A DNA stretch of 64,000 bases from Cellulomonas soli (GTDB lineage Bacteria > Actinomycetota > Actinomycetes > Actinomycetales > Cellulomonadaceae), in contig NZ_JACBZJ010000001.1 of assembly GCF_013409305.1 (NCBI RefSeq), positions 1,612,001-1,676,000 of the forward strand. The letters are read 5' to 3'. Both the position numbers and the translations under genes were made by a program. Under the pieces are notes generated by a model, which was not told where the DNA came from, did not search any database, and saw nothing but the letters and a program-made list of their open reading frames with translations. This document shows positions 26,075 through 35,171 of this stretch, piece by piece. Each line of letters starts with the position of its first letter. Within the stretch, counting starts at the first letter, position 1.

Positions 26075-27148
26075 TCAGATCTCGTGCACGAGACGCGCGA
26101 CGCGGGTCAGCACGTCCGGATCCGTGGTCGGCGGGACGCCGTGCCCCAGGTTCACCACGTGCGACGGTGCCTGCGCACCACGCGCGACGACATCCCGCAC
26201 ATGCGCCTCGAGCACCGGCCAGGGGGCCTCCAGCAGCGCGGGGTCGATGTTGCCCTGCAACGGCGTCCGCCCGCCCAGCCGGCGGTTCGCCTCGTCGAGC
26301 GGGAGCCGGTAGTCCACGCCGATCACGTCCGCCCCCACGTCGCGCATCGCGACCAGGAGCTCGCTCGTGCCCGTGCCGAAGTGCACCCGGCGCACGCCGT
26401 CGGCCGCCAGGTCCTCGACGTGCGACAACGCGCGCGCCGACGCCGGTGCGACGTGCGCGACGTAGTCGGCCAGGCCCAGCGACCCGGCCCACGAGTCGAA
26501 CAGCTGCGTCGCGCTCGCACCGGCCAGCACCTGCGCCCGCAGGAACGCCCCCGTCACGTCGGCCGCCCACTCCGTGAGCGCCACCCACGTCTCGGGATCG
26601 GCGTGCATGAGCGTGCGGGCCGCCAGGTGGTCGCGCGACGGGCCGCCCTCGACCAGGTACGCGGCCAGCGTGAACGGCGCCCCCGCGAACCCGATGAGCG
26701 GCGTCGAGCCCAGCGCGGCGACCGTACGGGCCACGCCCTCGGCGACCGGTGCGAGCTGCTCCGCGGTCAGCGGCCCCAGGTCGCGCAGCCGGGCGACGTC
26801 CTCGGCCGTGCGCACCGCGGATCCCATCACCGGCCCGACCCCCGGCTTGATCTCCACGTCGACCCCCGCGAGCTTCAGCGGCACGACGATGTCGGAGAAG
26901 AAGATCGCCGCGTCCACGTCGTGCCGGCGCACCGGCTGCAGCGTGATCTCCGAGGCCAGCGCCGGGTCGAGGCAGGCCTCCAGCATCGCGGTGCCCTCGC
27001 GTGCCGCCCGGTACTCCGGCAGCGACCGCCCGGCCTGCCGCATGAACCACACGGGGCGCCGGGAGGATGCCCGTCCGGAATACGCGTCGACCAGCGGCGA
27101 ATGGGTGGTGCGACCGTCGACGAGAGGGTGCGCGGAGGGCAGATTCAC
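26075..27148 (-). CDS. hemE: Uroporphyrinogen decarboxylase
   Basis: A 357-residue TIM-barrel enzyme that removes four carboxylates from uroporphyrinogen III to give coproporphyrinogen III. The N-terminal signature [15 protein letters not shown] is complete, and the second signature region [17 protein letters not shown] is present; both line the active site. GTG 27148 has no spaced ribosome site, and CACAAT lies six bases upstream as a likely -10, so the mRNA may be leaderless. It is divergent from hemA across 44 bases and co-transcribed with hemG. Confidence 0.97.
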   Translation of the reverse strand: MNLPSAHPLVDGRTTHSPLVDAYSGRASSRRPVWFMRQAGRSLPEYRAAREGTAMLEACLDPALASEITLQPVRRHDVDAAIFFSDIVVPLKLAGVDVEIKPGVGPVMGSAVRTAEDVARLRDLGPLTAEQLAPVAEGVARTVAALGSTPLIGFAGAPFTLAAYLVEGGPSRDHLAARTLMHADPETWVALTEWAADVTGAFLRAQVLAGASATQLFDSWAGSLGLADYVAHVAPASARALSHVEDLAADGVRRVHFGTGTSELLVAMRDVGADVIGVDYRLPLDEANRRLGGRTPLQGNIDPALLEAPWPVLEAHVRDVVARGAQAPSHVVNLGHGVPPTTDPDVLTRVARLVHEI

Positions 27149-27192
27149 CCTGCGATTGTGCCGGACTTTTCCGAGGATGATTCAATCGCCCC
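27149..27192. promoter_or_regulatory. Overlapping divergent hemE/hemA promoters
   Basis: Only 44 bases separate the two GTG starts. Toward hemA, TTCAAT (27181-27186) lies six bases before GTG. Toward hemE, CACAAT (plus-strand 27155-27160) lies six bases before GTG. The candidate -35 elements TTGTGC and TTGAAT overlap the opposite -10 element. Both messages would be leaderless or nearly so. Confidence 0.45.
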
Positions 27193-28461
27193 GTGGTGCT
27201 GCTGAGTCTTGTCGCCAGTCACCACGACCTCGACCTCGGCGTGCTGGAACGGCTCCAGCAGGACGTGCACGCCGTCGGCCGCGAGCTCGTGGCGGCGACC
27301 GGGTACGTCACGGGTGCCGTCGTCCTGGCGACCTGCAACCGGTTCGAGCTGTACCTGGACGTCGACGACATCGAGCACGCGCCCCTCGCGACCGCCGCCG
27401 CCGCACAGACCGTGGCAGCCCGGTCCGGCTACACGACCGTCCAGGTCGGCACGCACCTGCACGCCCTCACGGGCACCGAGGCGAGCGTGCACCTGTTCGC
27501 CGTGGCCAGCGGCCTGGACTCGATGGTCGTCGGCGAGCGCGAGATCGCCGGGCAGGTGCGGCGTGCGCTGACCGGAGCGCGCCGCGACGGCACGACGACC
27601 TCGGGGCTCGAGGCGCTCTTCCAGGCGGCCTCCCGCACGTCCCGCACGGTCGAGGCGCGCACCGGGCTCGGGTCCACGGGACGCTCCGTGGTCGGCGTCG
27701 CGCTCGACCTCGCGGAGGACGACCTGCCCGACTGGTCCGCCGTGCGGTGCGTGCTCATCGGCACCGGCTCGTACGCCGGCGCGAGCCTGGCCGCGCTCAA
27801 GGCCCGCGGCTGCACCGACGTGCGCGTCTACTCCCCGAGCGGGCGCGCGGGTCCCTTCGCCGCGGCGCGCGGCGTGCACGCCCTGCCGCCGGGTGCCGAC
27901 CTGCATGCCGAGCTGGCCGACGCCGACCTCGTGGTGGCCTGCAGCGGCGCGGCCGGTGCCGTGCTCGAGGTCGACGCGCTCGCGGCGGTCCGCACGGGGT
28001 CGTCGCGTCCGCTCACGGTCGTGGACCTCGCACTCAAGCACGACGTGGACCCGGGGGTGCGTGACCTGCCGGGCGTGCGCCTGGTGAGCCTGCAGACCGT
28101 GGCGGAGCATGCACCGGCCGAGCACGACGCGGTGCTGACCGCCCGGGACGTCGTGGCATCCGCGGCCGAGGAGTTCGAGGGCGACCGGCGCGTGCGCGAG
28201 TGGGACGCGGTGCTGGTCGCCGCGCGCACCCGGGTGCTCGGCGGTCTCGAGACGCGCCTGAGCAGCCTGCCCGAGCAGCTGCGCGACGAGGTGGCCGAGC
28301 GCGCGCTGCGGAGGCGGACGCGCACCCGCCTGCACGGTCCGACCGTGCGGGCCCGTGAGGCGGCACGCGCGGGCGACGCGATCGCCTACGCCCAGGCGTT
28401 GGCCGAGCTGTCGCAGATCCCGGTCCCGGAGGTCGACGGCCACGAGGTCGGCACCGCCTGA
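27193..28461 (+). CDS. hemA: Glutamyl-tRNA reductase
   Basis: A 422-residue enzyme that reduces glutamyl-tRNA(Glu) to glutamate-1-semialdehyde with NADPH, the committed step of C5 haem synthesis. The catalytic cysteine is Cys48 in ATCNRFELYL (Phe replaces the more common Thr/Val after Arg). The tRNA/NADPH segments GLDSMVVGEREIAGQVR and VLIGTGSYAG are present, and the C-terminal dimerisation helix ends the protein. GTG 27193 is taken because MVLLSLVASHHDLDL matches the family N-terminus. A terminator follows. Confidence 0.97.
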   Translation: MVLLSLVASHHDLDLGVLERLQQDVHAVGRELVAATGYVTGAVVLATCNRFELYLDVDDIEHAPLATAAAAQTVAARSGYTTVQVGTHLHALTGTEASVHLFAVASGLDSMVVGEREIAGQVRRALTGARRDGTTTSGLEALFQAASRTSRTVEARTGLGSTGRSVVGVALDLAEDDLPDWSAVRCVLIGTGSYAGASLAALKARGCTDVRVYSPSGRAGPFAAARGVHALPPGADLHAELADADLVVACSGAAGAVLEVDALAAVRTGSSRPLTVVDLALKHDVDPGVRDLPGVRLVSLQTVAEHAPAEHDAVLTARDVVASAAEEFEGDRRVREWDAVLVAARTRVLGGLETRLSSLPEQLRDEVAERALRRRTRTRLHGPTVRAREAARAGDAIAYAQALAELSQIPVPEVDGHEVGTA

Positions 28462-28520
28462 CGTCCGGTCCCGGCCGCCGCACGGGCGTCGGGGCCGCGA
28501 ACGGGCCCGGAGACACAGGT

Positions 28521-28558
28521 GCCGGGCCTGGTTCGGGGGGGAGGGAACCAGGCCCGGC
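28521..28558. terminator. Bidirectional terminator
   Basis: A perfect 14-bp stem, GCCGGGCCTGGTTC with GAACCAGGCCCGGC, around a ten-base G-rich loop, lies between hemA and the converging gene ending at 28605. Confidence 0.88.
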
Positions 28559-28604
28559 AGTCCGGGGGGTCAGGCCGTCGCCGTGACCGAGGGGGGAAGC
28601 GCTC

Positions 28605-29489
28605 TCAGGTCGTCGCCCAAGAGGGGTCCTGCGGGAGGAGCGGCACCTGCGGTGCCGAGGGACCGGGCGCCCACGTGTGCGGGACGACCTGGTTGGTCTG
28701 GATGTCGGTCAGCTCGGCCGCGTAGACGATCGCCTCGTAGACGCCGGCCTCGACCTGCTCGAGCTGCAGCCGCTCGGCCCGCTCGATGTCGTCGCCCAGG
28801 TGCGAGATCCGCGCGACGACGTAGCGCTGCGCGTCCTGCCACTGGTCGACGACCCGCACGCTGAGTCCGTTCCACCGCGCGGTCAGGTCGAGCTCGAACA
28901 GCTCGGTGACGTCCTCACGGGCGACCCGGCGGAACCAGCGTCCGGTCGGCGACTGGTGGAAGCCGGTCTCGGCGAGCGGCGGGTTGGCCAGCGCGAGGAC
29001 CACGGTGTGCCCGTTGTCGACGACGTCGGCCTCGAGGTAGGCGCCGTGCCACTTGGCGACCGGGCCCACGCATCGCGACAGCGACGCGAGCGCCGGCTGC
29101 GGTGCACCGAACTGCCCGACGACCCAACCCGTGCCGACGTCCACGTAGCGCGCCAGCAGCACCTGCGAGCCGTCGGCGAACACGCGGACGAGCTCGGCGC
29201 CCGGGGGGATGCGGGAGTGACGCAGCCACCACAACGGCACGATGTAACCGGGGACGTCGCGGTACTGCAGCTGAGGCGAGGAGTGGAACCGCAGCAGGTC
29301 GATCGAGCGATCGAACGGGCTGAACGGCGACCCGGGGTAACCCAGGCCGTGCACCTCGAACAGCTGGGACGGGGTCGTCGCGAAAGCGACGTCCTCGGCC
29401 CGCACCACATATCCGGCCACGCGGTCGTGGCCCGCGGTCAGGATCGCGCGGGTGAGCGACGGCGTGATCGCCTTCTGCATGAGCGTCAC
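28605..29489 (-). CDS. Hypothetical protein, family not recognised
   Basis: A 294-residue soluble protein without signal peptide or membrane helix. It is rich in aromatic and beta-forming segments (PGYIVPLWWLRH, WVVGQFGAP, RWFRRVAREDVTELFELDL), which suggests a mostly beta fold, perhaps two barrel-like halves. A helical C-terminal stretch (LGDDIERAERLQLEQVEAGVYEAI, residues about 238-261) is followed by a proline-rich tail. GTG 29489 has AAGGATG seven bases upstream, which supports this start. It is monocistronic, with 290 bases of upstream sequence that holds repeated and palindromic sites. I cannot assign a function. Confidence 0.75.
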   Translation of the reverse strand: MTLMQKAITPSLTRAILTAGHDRVAGYVVRAEDVAFATTPSQLFEVHGLGYPGSPFSPFDRSIDLLRFHSSPQLQYRDVPGYIVPLWWLRHSRIPPGAELVRVFADGSQVLLARYVDVGTGWVVGQFGAPQPALASLSRCVGPVAKWHGAYLEADVVDNGHTVVLALANPPLAETGFHQSPTGRWFRRVAREDVTELFELDLTARWNGLSVRVVDQWQDAQRYVVARISHLGDDIERAERLQLEQVEAGVYEAIVYAAELTDIQTNQVVPHTWAPGPSAPQVPLLPQDPSWATT

Positions 29490-29617
29490 GTTGGCATCCT
29501 TGCCCGGGAATCGGAGGGGAACTCGGGGCGTGCTCAGTGGTACTGCAAGAAACGGACGATCCAGACGGATCGGTCACGATCATGCAGGGTGAGCAGGGCG
29601 GATGTCCAGAACCTCCG

Positions 29618-29657
29618 TTCGGCCGAATGGGGGAATCTCATGGGATTCTCATGAGAC
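29618..29657. promoter_or_regulatory. Operator-like repeats upstream of the 28605 gene
   Basis: A 10-bp palindrome TTCGGCCGAA (29618-29627) is followed by two direct repeats GA[A/T]TCTCATG starting at 29633 and 29644, 11 bp apart or one helical turn. The second overlaps the palindrome TCTCATGAGA. They lie about 130-170 bases before the minus-strand gene start. No regulator is adjacent. Confidence 0.45.
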
Positions 29658-29779
29658 GCGCTGGACGCGCCGACGCCGCGCCGGTCGCATGACTCGGCCT
29701 CCCACGGATTCCCACCGCTGTCACAGACGCCCGCCACACGCCCCCCGGTGGGGCCCGCCGCAGCCCTCCGACCAGGGGC

Positions 29780-31219
29780 TCAGTCCTCCAGGCGGTCGAC
29801 CAGGGCCGCTGCGATCCCCGTGTACGTCGCCGGCGTCAGGGCGCGCAGGCGGTCCGCGACGTCCTCCGGCAGACCCAGCCCGCCGATGAACTCGCGCATG
29901 TCGTCCGCGGTCAGCCGGCGCCCCCGGGTCAGCTCCTTCAGGCGCTCGTACGGGTTCTCCATGCCGGTGACGCCCGCGACGGCCGCGGCACGCATCGCCG
30001 ACTGGACGGGCTCGCCGAGCACCTCCCAGTTCTCGTCGAGCTCGCGCGCCAGCATCGCCGCGTCCACGTCGAGCGCCTGAAGACCGCGACGCACGTTGTC
30101 GATCGCGAGCATCGAGTGACCGAAGGCCGGGCCGATGTTGCGCTGCGTCGTGGAATCCGTCAGGTCACGCTGCAGGCGGCTCGTCACGAGCGTGGCCGAC
30201 AACGTGTCGAGAAGCGCGCACGAGAGCTCGAGGTTCGCCTCGGCGTTCTCGAAACGGATCGGGTTCACCTTGTGCGGCATGGTCGACGAACCCGTCGCAC
30301 CCGCCACCGGGATCTGGATGAACACCCCGCGCGAGATGTACGTCCACACGTCGGTCGCCAGGTTGTGCAGGATGCGGTTGTAGCGCGCGACGTCCGCGTA
30401 CAGCTCGGCCTGCCAGTCGTGCGACTCGATCTGCGTGGTCAGCGGGTTCCAGGTCAGGCCCAGGTGCTCGACGAACGTGCGCGAGACGGTCGGCCAGTCG
30501 GCGCCCGGAACGGCGACCACGTGCGCGCCGAACGTGCCGGTCGCCCCGTTGATCTTGCCGAGGAACTCGTCGCCCGCGATCCGCGCGAGCTGACGACGCA
30601 GCCGGTAGGCGAGCACCGCCAGCTCCTTGCCGAGCGTCGTCGGCGTGGCCGGCTGCCCGTGCGTCAGGGCGAGCATCGGCTGCTGCGCGTGCTCGTGCGC
30701 GAGCGCAGCGACCTGGTCGGCGAGCGCCGTGGCCGCGGGCAGCCACACCTCACGGACCGCACCGCGGACCATCAGCGCGTACGACAGGTTGTTGACGTCC
30801 TCGCTCGTGCACGCGAAGTGCACCAGCTCGCCCACGCCGGCCAGCACGGTGTCGGAGCCCAGGACGTCGGGCGCCGCGGCCAGACGCCGCTTGAGGAAGT
30901 ACTCCACGGCCTTCACGTCGTGCACCGTGGTCCGCTCGATCTCGGCCAGCTCGGCGATCTCGTCCGGGCCGAACGTCGCGACGACCTCGCGCAGGTACGC
31001 GCGCTCCTCCTGCGACAGCACGGGGGCGCCCGGCACGACGTGGTGCGACGTCAGGTGGATGAGCCACTCGACCTCGACGTGCACGCGCATCCGGTTGAGC
31101 GCGGCCTCCGACAGGTGATCCACCAGCGGGGCGACGGCGGCGCGGTACCGGCCGTCCAGCGGCCCGAGGGCGATCGGCGGGAACACGTCGGCCAGGGGTA
31201 CGCGCACGGGGGACGTCAT
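29780..31219 (-). CDS. purB: Adenylosuccinate lyase
   Basis: A 479-residue enzyme of the fumarase/aspartase superfamily that acts twice in purine synthesis (SAICAR to AICAR and adenylosuccinate to AMP). The superfamily signature GSSTMPHKVNP is complete with its mobile catalytic loop. FACTSEDVNN and THGQPATPTTLGKE supply the other two conserved regions. ATG 31219 begins MTSPVRVPL; an earlier in-frame start adds unaligned residues. It is monocistronic, and divergent from the DUF4129 operon. Confidence 0.97.
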   Translation of the reverse strand: MTSPVRVPLADVFPPIALGPLDGRYRAAVAPLVDHLSEAALNRMRVHVEVEWLIHLTSHHVVPGAPVLSQEERAYLREVVATFGPDEIAELAEIERTTVHDVKAVEYFLKRRLAAAPDVLGSDTVLAGVGELVHFACTSEDVNNLSYALMVRGAVREVWLPAATALADQVAALAHEHAQQPMLALTHGQPATPTTLGKELAVLAYRLRRQLARIAGDEFLGKINGATGTFGAHVVAVPGADWPTVSRTFVEHLGLTWNPLTTQIESHDWQAELYADVARYNRILHNLATDVWTYISRGVFIQIPVAGATGSSTMPHKVNPIRFENAEANLELSCALLDTLSATLVTSRLQRDLTDSTTQRNIGPAFGHSMLAIDNVRRGLQALDVDAAMLARELDENWEVLGEPVQSAMRAAAVAGVTGMENPYERLKELTRGRRLTADDMREFIGGLGLPEDVADRLRALTPATYTGIAAALVDRLED

Positions 31220-31358
31220 GGCGCCCATCATCGCGCACGGGCGCCTGCCGGTCCGGTCGACGTCCGGCACGTCCTCGCGCGGCACGGTGCAGGGGAGGCG
31301 CCGGCGAGGTGCAGGTCACGGGCCGATCGGGTGTCGCCACCAGGGGCGTCCTCGTGGG

Positions 31359-31364
31359 TAGCCT
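31359..31364 (+). promoter_or_regulatory. -10 hexamer TAGCCT before the DUF4129/MoxR operon
   Basis: TAGCCT lies 57 bases before the GTG at 31422, in the divergent spacer with purB. Assignment rests on the hexamer and position only. Confidence 0.35.
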
Positions 31365-31421
31365 GGCCGACCAGGTGCATGACCCGACGCCGGACGAGGC
31401 GAGGACCAGGCGAGGAGAGCC

Positions 31422-32222
31422 GTGACCAGCACGTCGGTGAGCGATCCTGCGCGTTCGGCGCCCTCCCGACCCGCCCCCGGCAGGCCGCTGCCGACGCGGG
31501 GCGGCGTGCCGGTGCTCGCCGCCCTGGTCGCCCTCGTGGTGCTCGCCGCCGGGCTGGCCGGCCCGTGGCGGATCGGGGTGCGGGACGTCGACGTGGAGAT
31601 CCCGCGCGTGCAGATGACGGCCGGGACGCCGCCGCCGGTCGTGGAGGAGGACCCGCCGCCGCCCTCCGACCTCGGCGAACCGCCGGTGGGGATCGGCTGG
31701 ATCACGGTCCTGGTGACCGTCATGGCAGCGCTCCTGCTCGTCTACCTGCTGCTGCGGGTCGCGCGTCGGCTGAGGCAGTCGGACCGCACCGCCGACGAGG
31801 AGGACGACGAGCTCGACGCCGGGGAGCTCGTCGACGTCCCCGAGCTCGATGCGCCCGCCCTGCGCGAGGCCGTGCAGCAGGCCGGCCGCGAGCTCGTGGA
31901 CGACGTCCCGCCCGGAGACGCGGTCATCGCCGCCTGGATGACGCTCGAGCAGGCCGCCGCCCGGGTCGGTGTGGTCCGTGACCCGGCGCAGACGGCCGGC
32001 GAGCTCACGGTCCAGGTGCTCGACGCGACCCGGGCCGACCCGCTCGCGGTCCGGGAGCTCCTCGCGCTGTACCTGGCCGCCCGGTACGGGTCGCACCCGG
32101 TGACCACCGGCGACGTCGAACGAGCACGGGACGCCCTCGCGCTGCTCGCCGACGGCCTGCAGGAACGTGCCGCGTCATCCTCCGAGGCACCGGCCGAGCC
32201 CGTCGCCGGGGAGTCGTCGTGA
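31422..32222 (+). CDS. DUF4129 domain-containing membrane protein
   Basis: A 266-residue protein. One transmembrane helix (about residues 30-50) is followed by an extracytoplasmic Pro-rich loop (TPPPVVEEDPPPP), a second helix near residues 90-112, and a cytoplasmic DUF4129 domain rich in acidic residues. The domain's LREAVQQAGREL and AWMTLEQAAARVG segments are typical. DUF4129 also occurs at the C-terminus of transglutaminase-like proteins beside MoxR/DUF58 genes. GTG 31422 has GGCGAGGAGAG upstream. It is the first of five genes joined by four-base overlaps, which implies one membrane-associated complex. Confidence 0.88.
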   Translation: MTSTSVSDPARSAPSRPAPGRPLPTRGGVPVLAALVALVVLAAGLAGPWRIGVRDVDVEIPRVQMTAGTPPPVVEEDPPPPSDLGEPPVGIGWITVLVTVMAALLLVYLLLRVARRLRQSDRTADEEDDELDAGELVDVPELDAPALREAVQQAGRELVDDVPPGDAVIAAWMTLEQAAARVGVVRDPAQTAGELTVQVLDATRADPLAVRELLALYLAARYGSHPVTTGDVERARDALALLADGLQERAASSSEAPAEPVAGESS

Positions 32223-32746
32223 CCGCCCGGGCCGTGGTGCGCGCGTGCGTGCGCCCGCTCCTGGTCGGCGCCGTGGTCGCCGGCGCCGCGGCGGCCTTCG
32301 GGCTCAAGGGCGGCTCGGCGCTCGTCGTCGGCGTCCTGGGCGCGTTGGCCGTGGTCGCGGCCGCCCGCGTCGACGCCCGGCCGGACCTGGCCCCCGAGCG
32401 GGTTCCGGCGCCCCCTCGCACCGGCGCCCGCGGGGACGTGCAGGACCTCGCCTGGTCGATGGTCGGCAGGGACGGACGGATCGGCGAACGGCCGCTGCGC
32501 GCCCTGCGGGCCGCCGCAACGACCCGGATCGCACGGCACGGCCTGCGTCTGACCGCGCCCGAGGACGCCGCCGCCGTCCGGGCCCTGCTCGGGGAGCGCG
32601 CGTACCGCACCCTGACCTGGACCGTCTCGCCGCTGCCCCCCGTGCGGGACGTGCGGCACGCGCTCGACGTGCTCGAACGGCTCGACCCGCCGCGCACCAC
32701 TGCTGCCATCACCAGCGCCACCACCAGCGAGAGGTCCACCCGATGA
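32219..32746 (+). CDS. Hypothetical membrane protein of the MoxR-DUF58 operon
   Basis: A 175-residue protein with a hydrophobic N-terminal hairpin (about residues 10-50) and a soluble C-terminal part (residues 60-175) with helical, Arg-rich segments. The start overlaps the preceding stop (GTGA) and its stop overlaps the MoxR gene (ATGA), so the three are translationally coupled. I recognise it only by position as the small protein that accompanies DUF4129 and MoxR genes in actinobacteria. It probably helps to anchor the complex; this is inference. Confidence 0.75.
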   Translation: MTARAVVRACVRPLLVGAVVAGAAAAFGLKGGSALVVGVLGALAVVAAARVDARPDLAPERVPAPPRTGARGDVQDLAWSMVGRDGRIGERPLRALRAAATTRIARHGLRLTAPEDAAAVRALLGERAYRTLTWTVSPLPPVRDVRHALDVLERLDPPRTTAAITSATTSERSTR

Positions 32747-33825
32747 CGCCGACCGGCCCGACGACCGACACCTCAGGACGAGCGGACGTGGCGACGGACG
32801 ACGCGTCCGCGACCGAGCCCACGCCCGCGCCCGCGATCACGGCGGCCGAGCTGCCCTCGGCGCTGCCCGTCGCCGAGGTCGCCGCGCTCGGGCACGCCGT
32901 GCTCGACGAGGTCGGCACGGTCGTCGTCGGCATGCGCGAGCCGCTCGAGGTCGCGCTCGCGGCCGTCCTGGCCGGCGGGCACGTGCTGTTCGAGGACGTG
33001 CCCGGGCTCGGCAAGACGCTCGCCGCACGCAGCCTGGCGCACGCGCTCGGCCTGGACTTCCGGCGCGTGCAGTGCACGCCCGACCTGCTGCCGTCCGACC
33101 TGACCGGCTCGAGCGTGTTCGACCCGGCCACCGCGACGTTCGCGTTCCGGCCCGGCCCGGTGTTCACCGGGCTGCTGCTCGCCGACGAGATCAACCGCAC
33201 CGCCCCGAAGACCCAGTCCGCGCTGCTCGAGGCGATGGCCGAGCGGCAGGTGACCGTCGACGGCCGCACCTACCGGCTGGAACGGCCGTTCCACGTGGTC
33301 GCGACGTCCAACCCCGTCGAGTACGAGGGCACGTACCCGCTGCCCGAGGCGCAGCTCGACCGGTTCATGGTGCGCCTGGCCGTCGGCTACCCGGAGCACG
33401 CGGCCGAGGTCGACGTGCTCAGCCGCCGGCTGTCCCGCCGGCAGGAGCAGGCGGACGTGCAGCAGGTCGTGGACGCGGCGACGCTGCTGGCGATGCAGGC
33501 GGGCGTCGAGGCCGTCGCGGTCGACGATGACGTCCTCGCGTACTGCGTGGACCTGGCCGCGGCGACCCGCGCCCACGCATCGGTCGAGGTCGGTGCGTCT
33601 CCGCGCGGGTCGCAGGCGCTCGTGCTGGTGGCGCGCGCGCTCGCCGTGCTGCGGGGGCGGGACTTCGTGACGCCGGACGACGTCAAGGCGGTCGGGGTCG
33701 CGGCGCTCGCGCACCGGTTGTCGCTGAACCCGCAGGCGTGGGCGACCGGGCTCGCACCGCAGCGGGTGGTGGCCGAGGTGCTGCGCGCCGTCCCCGGGCC
33801 GACGACGGCGCGCGCCGCGCGGTGA
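32743..33825 (+). CDS. MoxR-family AAA+ ATPase
   Basis: A 360-residue AAA+ ATPase. Walker A is shortened to the MoxR form DVPGLGKT, Walker B is LLADEINRT, and sensor and arginine-finger regions are in VVATSNP and LPEAQLDRFMVR. The first 45 residues are Thr/Pro/Ala-rich and disordered. MoxR proteins act as chaperones that assemble or activate partner complexes, usually with a DUF58/von Willebrand-A partner, which here is the next gene. The start overlaps the preceding gene (ATGA) and the stop overlaps the next (GTGA). Confidence 0.95.
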   Translation: MTPTGPTTDTSGRADVATDDASATEPTPAPAITAAELPSALPVAEVAALGHAVLDEVGTVVVGMREPLEVALAAVLAGGHVLFEDVPGLGKTLAARSLAHALGLDFRRVQCTPDLLPSDLTGSSVFDPATATFAFRPGPVFTGLLLADEINRTAPKTQSALLEAMAERQVTVDGRTYRLERPFHVVATSNPVEYEGTYPLPEAQLDRFMVRLAVGYPEHAAEVDVLSRRLSRRQEQADVQQVVDAATLLAMQAGVEAVAVDDDVLAYCVDLAAATRAHASVEVGASPRGSQALVLVARALAVLRGRDFVTPDDVKAVGVAALAHRLSLNPQAWATGLAPQRVVAEVLRAVPGPTTARAAR

Positions 33826-35171
33826 CCGCTCCGGGCACGGCCTTGCCGGGAGTCGCGGTGGTCGAGGGGTGGGCGCGCACGCGCGCCTCGGACGCCGCCG
33901 TGCTCGTCGGCGCGGTGCTGCTCGTCGTCGGTGCGCTGACCGGCCGGCCCGACGTGGCGGTGCTCGGGGCCGCGCCGGTGGTCGCCGGGTTCTGGGAGCG
34001 TGCCCGACGTCCGCGTGGTGTCGTGCGGCTCGAGCTGACCGACGCCGAGCAGCAGGACCCGGACGTGCAGGAGGCGGGGTCGGCCGGCACGGTGCACGCC
34101 ACGGTGCGGCTGCGCGTGCCGGAGGGTGCGGCCGCGGCGGTGCTGCGCGTGCGCCGCGGGGCACGCCAGGTCGACGAGGTCCTCGTGCTCGCCGAGGGCG
34201 GGCGTGACCTGCCGCTCGTGGTGCGCACGGTGCGGACCGGGCCGCAGGAGATCGCGACCGTCGACGCCCAGGGTGTCGGCGTGGGCGCCGCGACCGTGTC
34301 CGAGCCGACCGGCCCGGTGTCCCGGGCGACGCTCGTGCTCCCCGTCCCCGGACCGCTGCGCGACCTCCCGCTTCCGCAGCGCCTGCGCGGTCTGACCGGT
34401 GCGCACGAGTCGCGTCGGCCCGGCGAGGGCGGCGGGCTGCGCGACGTGCACCCGTACGTCACGGGCGACCGGCTGCGCCGCATCGACTGGCGGGTCACCG
34501 CACGCCGCGCGCCCGACCTGCACGAGCTCTACGTCCGACGGGAGCACGCGCTCGCGGAGGCGGTCGTGCTGCTGGTCGTCGACTCCCGGGACGACGTCGG
34601 GCCCGACCCCCGCACGTGGCGCGGCGAGGAGCGCCCGCTGCCGCAGGACCCGACGTCGCTGGACCTGGCGCGCACGGCCGCCGCGTCGCTCGCGCAGGGC
34701 TACCTCGGCCTGGGTGACCGGGTCGGGCTCGACGACCTGGGGGTGCGCCGGCGTCCGTTGCCGCCGGGGGGCGGACGACGTCAGCTCGAACGCATCCGGC
34801 ACGCGTTGGCGGTCACGCACCCGGCGGGCGAGCCGACCGTGCGCGTGCGGGCGCCGCAGGTGCCGTCGGGGGCGCTCGTCGTGGTGTTCTCGACGTTCCT
34901 CGACGACGAGGCCGCGGCCGCAGCCGGTCACTGGCGAAGGTCCGGTCACCGGGTGCTCGCGGTCGACGTGCTGCCGACCGTGCGCCGTCGTGGGCTGGAC
35001 GATCGTGAGCTGCTCGCGACGCGGCTGGTCCTGCTCGCCCGGGAGGACCGGCTGGCGGGCCTGGCCGACCTGGACGTCGAGGTCGTGACCTGGCGGGACG
35101 CCCCCGCCGTCGCCCTGGCCGGGCTCGCTCGCCGTGGCAGGCGCAGGCCCGGCGCGGGGGTGCCGGCATGA
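33822..35171 (+). CDS. DUF58 domain-containing protein
   Basis: A 449-residue protein with a hydrophobic N-terminal hairpin (about residues 20-60) and a large soluble part. The DUF58 core is GDRLRRIDWRVTARR followed by LYVRREHA near residue 235, and then a von Willebrand-A-like region (VVLLVVDSRDD) whose metal-site residues are only partly kept. It is the usual partner of the MoxR ATPase, in a membrane complex thought to act in envelope or protein maturation. GTG 33822 overlaps the MoxR stop. Confidence 0.92.
   Translation: MTAPGTALPGVAVVEGWARTRASDAAVLVGAVLLVVGALTGRPDVAVLGAAPVVAGFWERARRPRGVVRLELTDAEQQDPDVQEAGSAGTVHATVRLRVPEGAAAAVLRVRRGARQVDEVLVLAEGGRDLPLVVRTVRTGPQEIATVDAQGVGVGAATVSEPTGPVSRATLVLPVPGPLRDLPLPQRLRGLTGAHESRRPGEGGGLRDVHPYVTGDRLRRIDWRVTARRAPDLHELYVRREHALAEAVVLLVVDSRDDVGPDPRTWRGEERPLPQDPTSLDLARTAAASLAQGYLGLGDRVGLDDLGVRRRPLPPGGGRRQLERIRHALAVTHPAGEPTVRVRAPQVPSGALVVVFSTFLDDEAAAAAGHWRRSGHRVLAVDVLPTVRRRGLDDRELLATRLVLLAREDRLAGLADLDVEVVTWRDAPAVALAGLARRGRRRPGAGVPA

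Noticed and set aside
24585..27185. A single 866-codon minus-strand frame as a HemE-HemG fusion
   Set aside because: The 5' part of that frame is a shadow of hemE, which is read in another frame with its own stop at 26075. HemG begins at 26072.
27149..27192. Rex operator controlling hemA
   Set aside because: The TTGTGAANNNNTTCACAA-type site expected for Rex is not present; only scattered partial matches occur.
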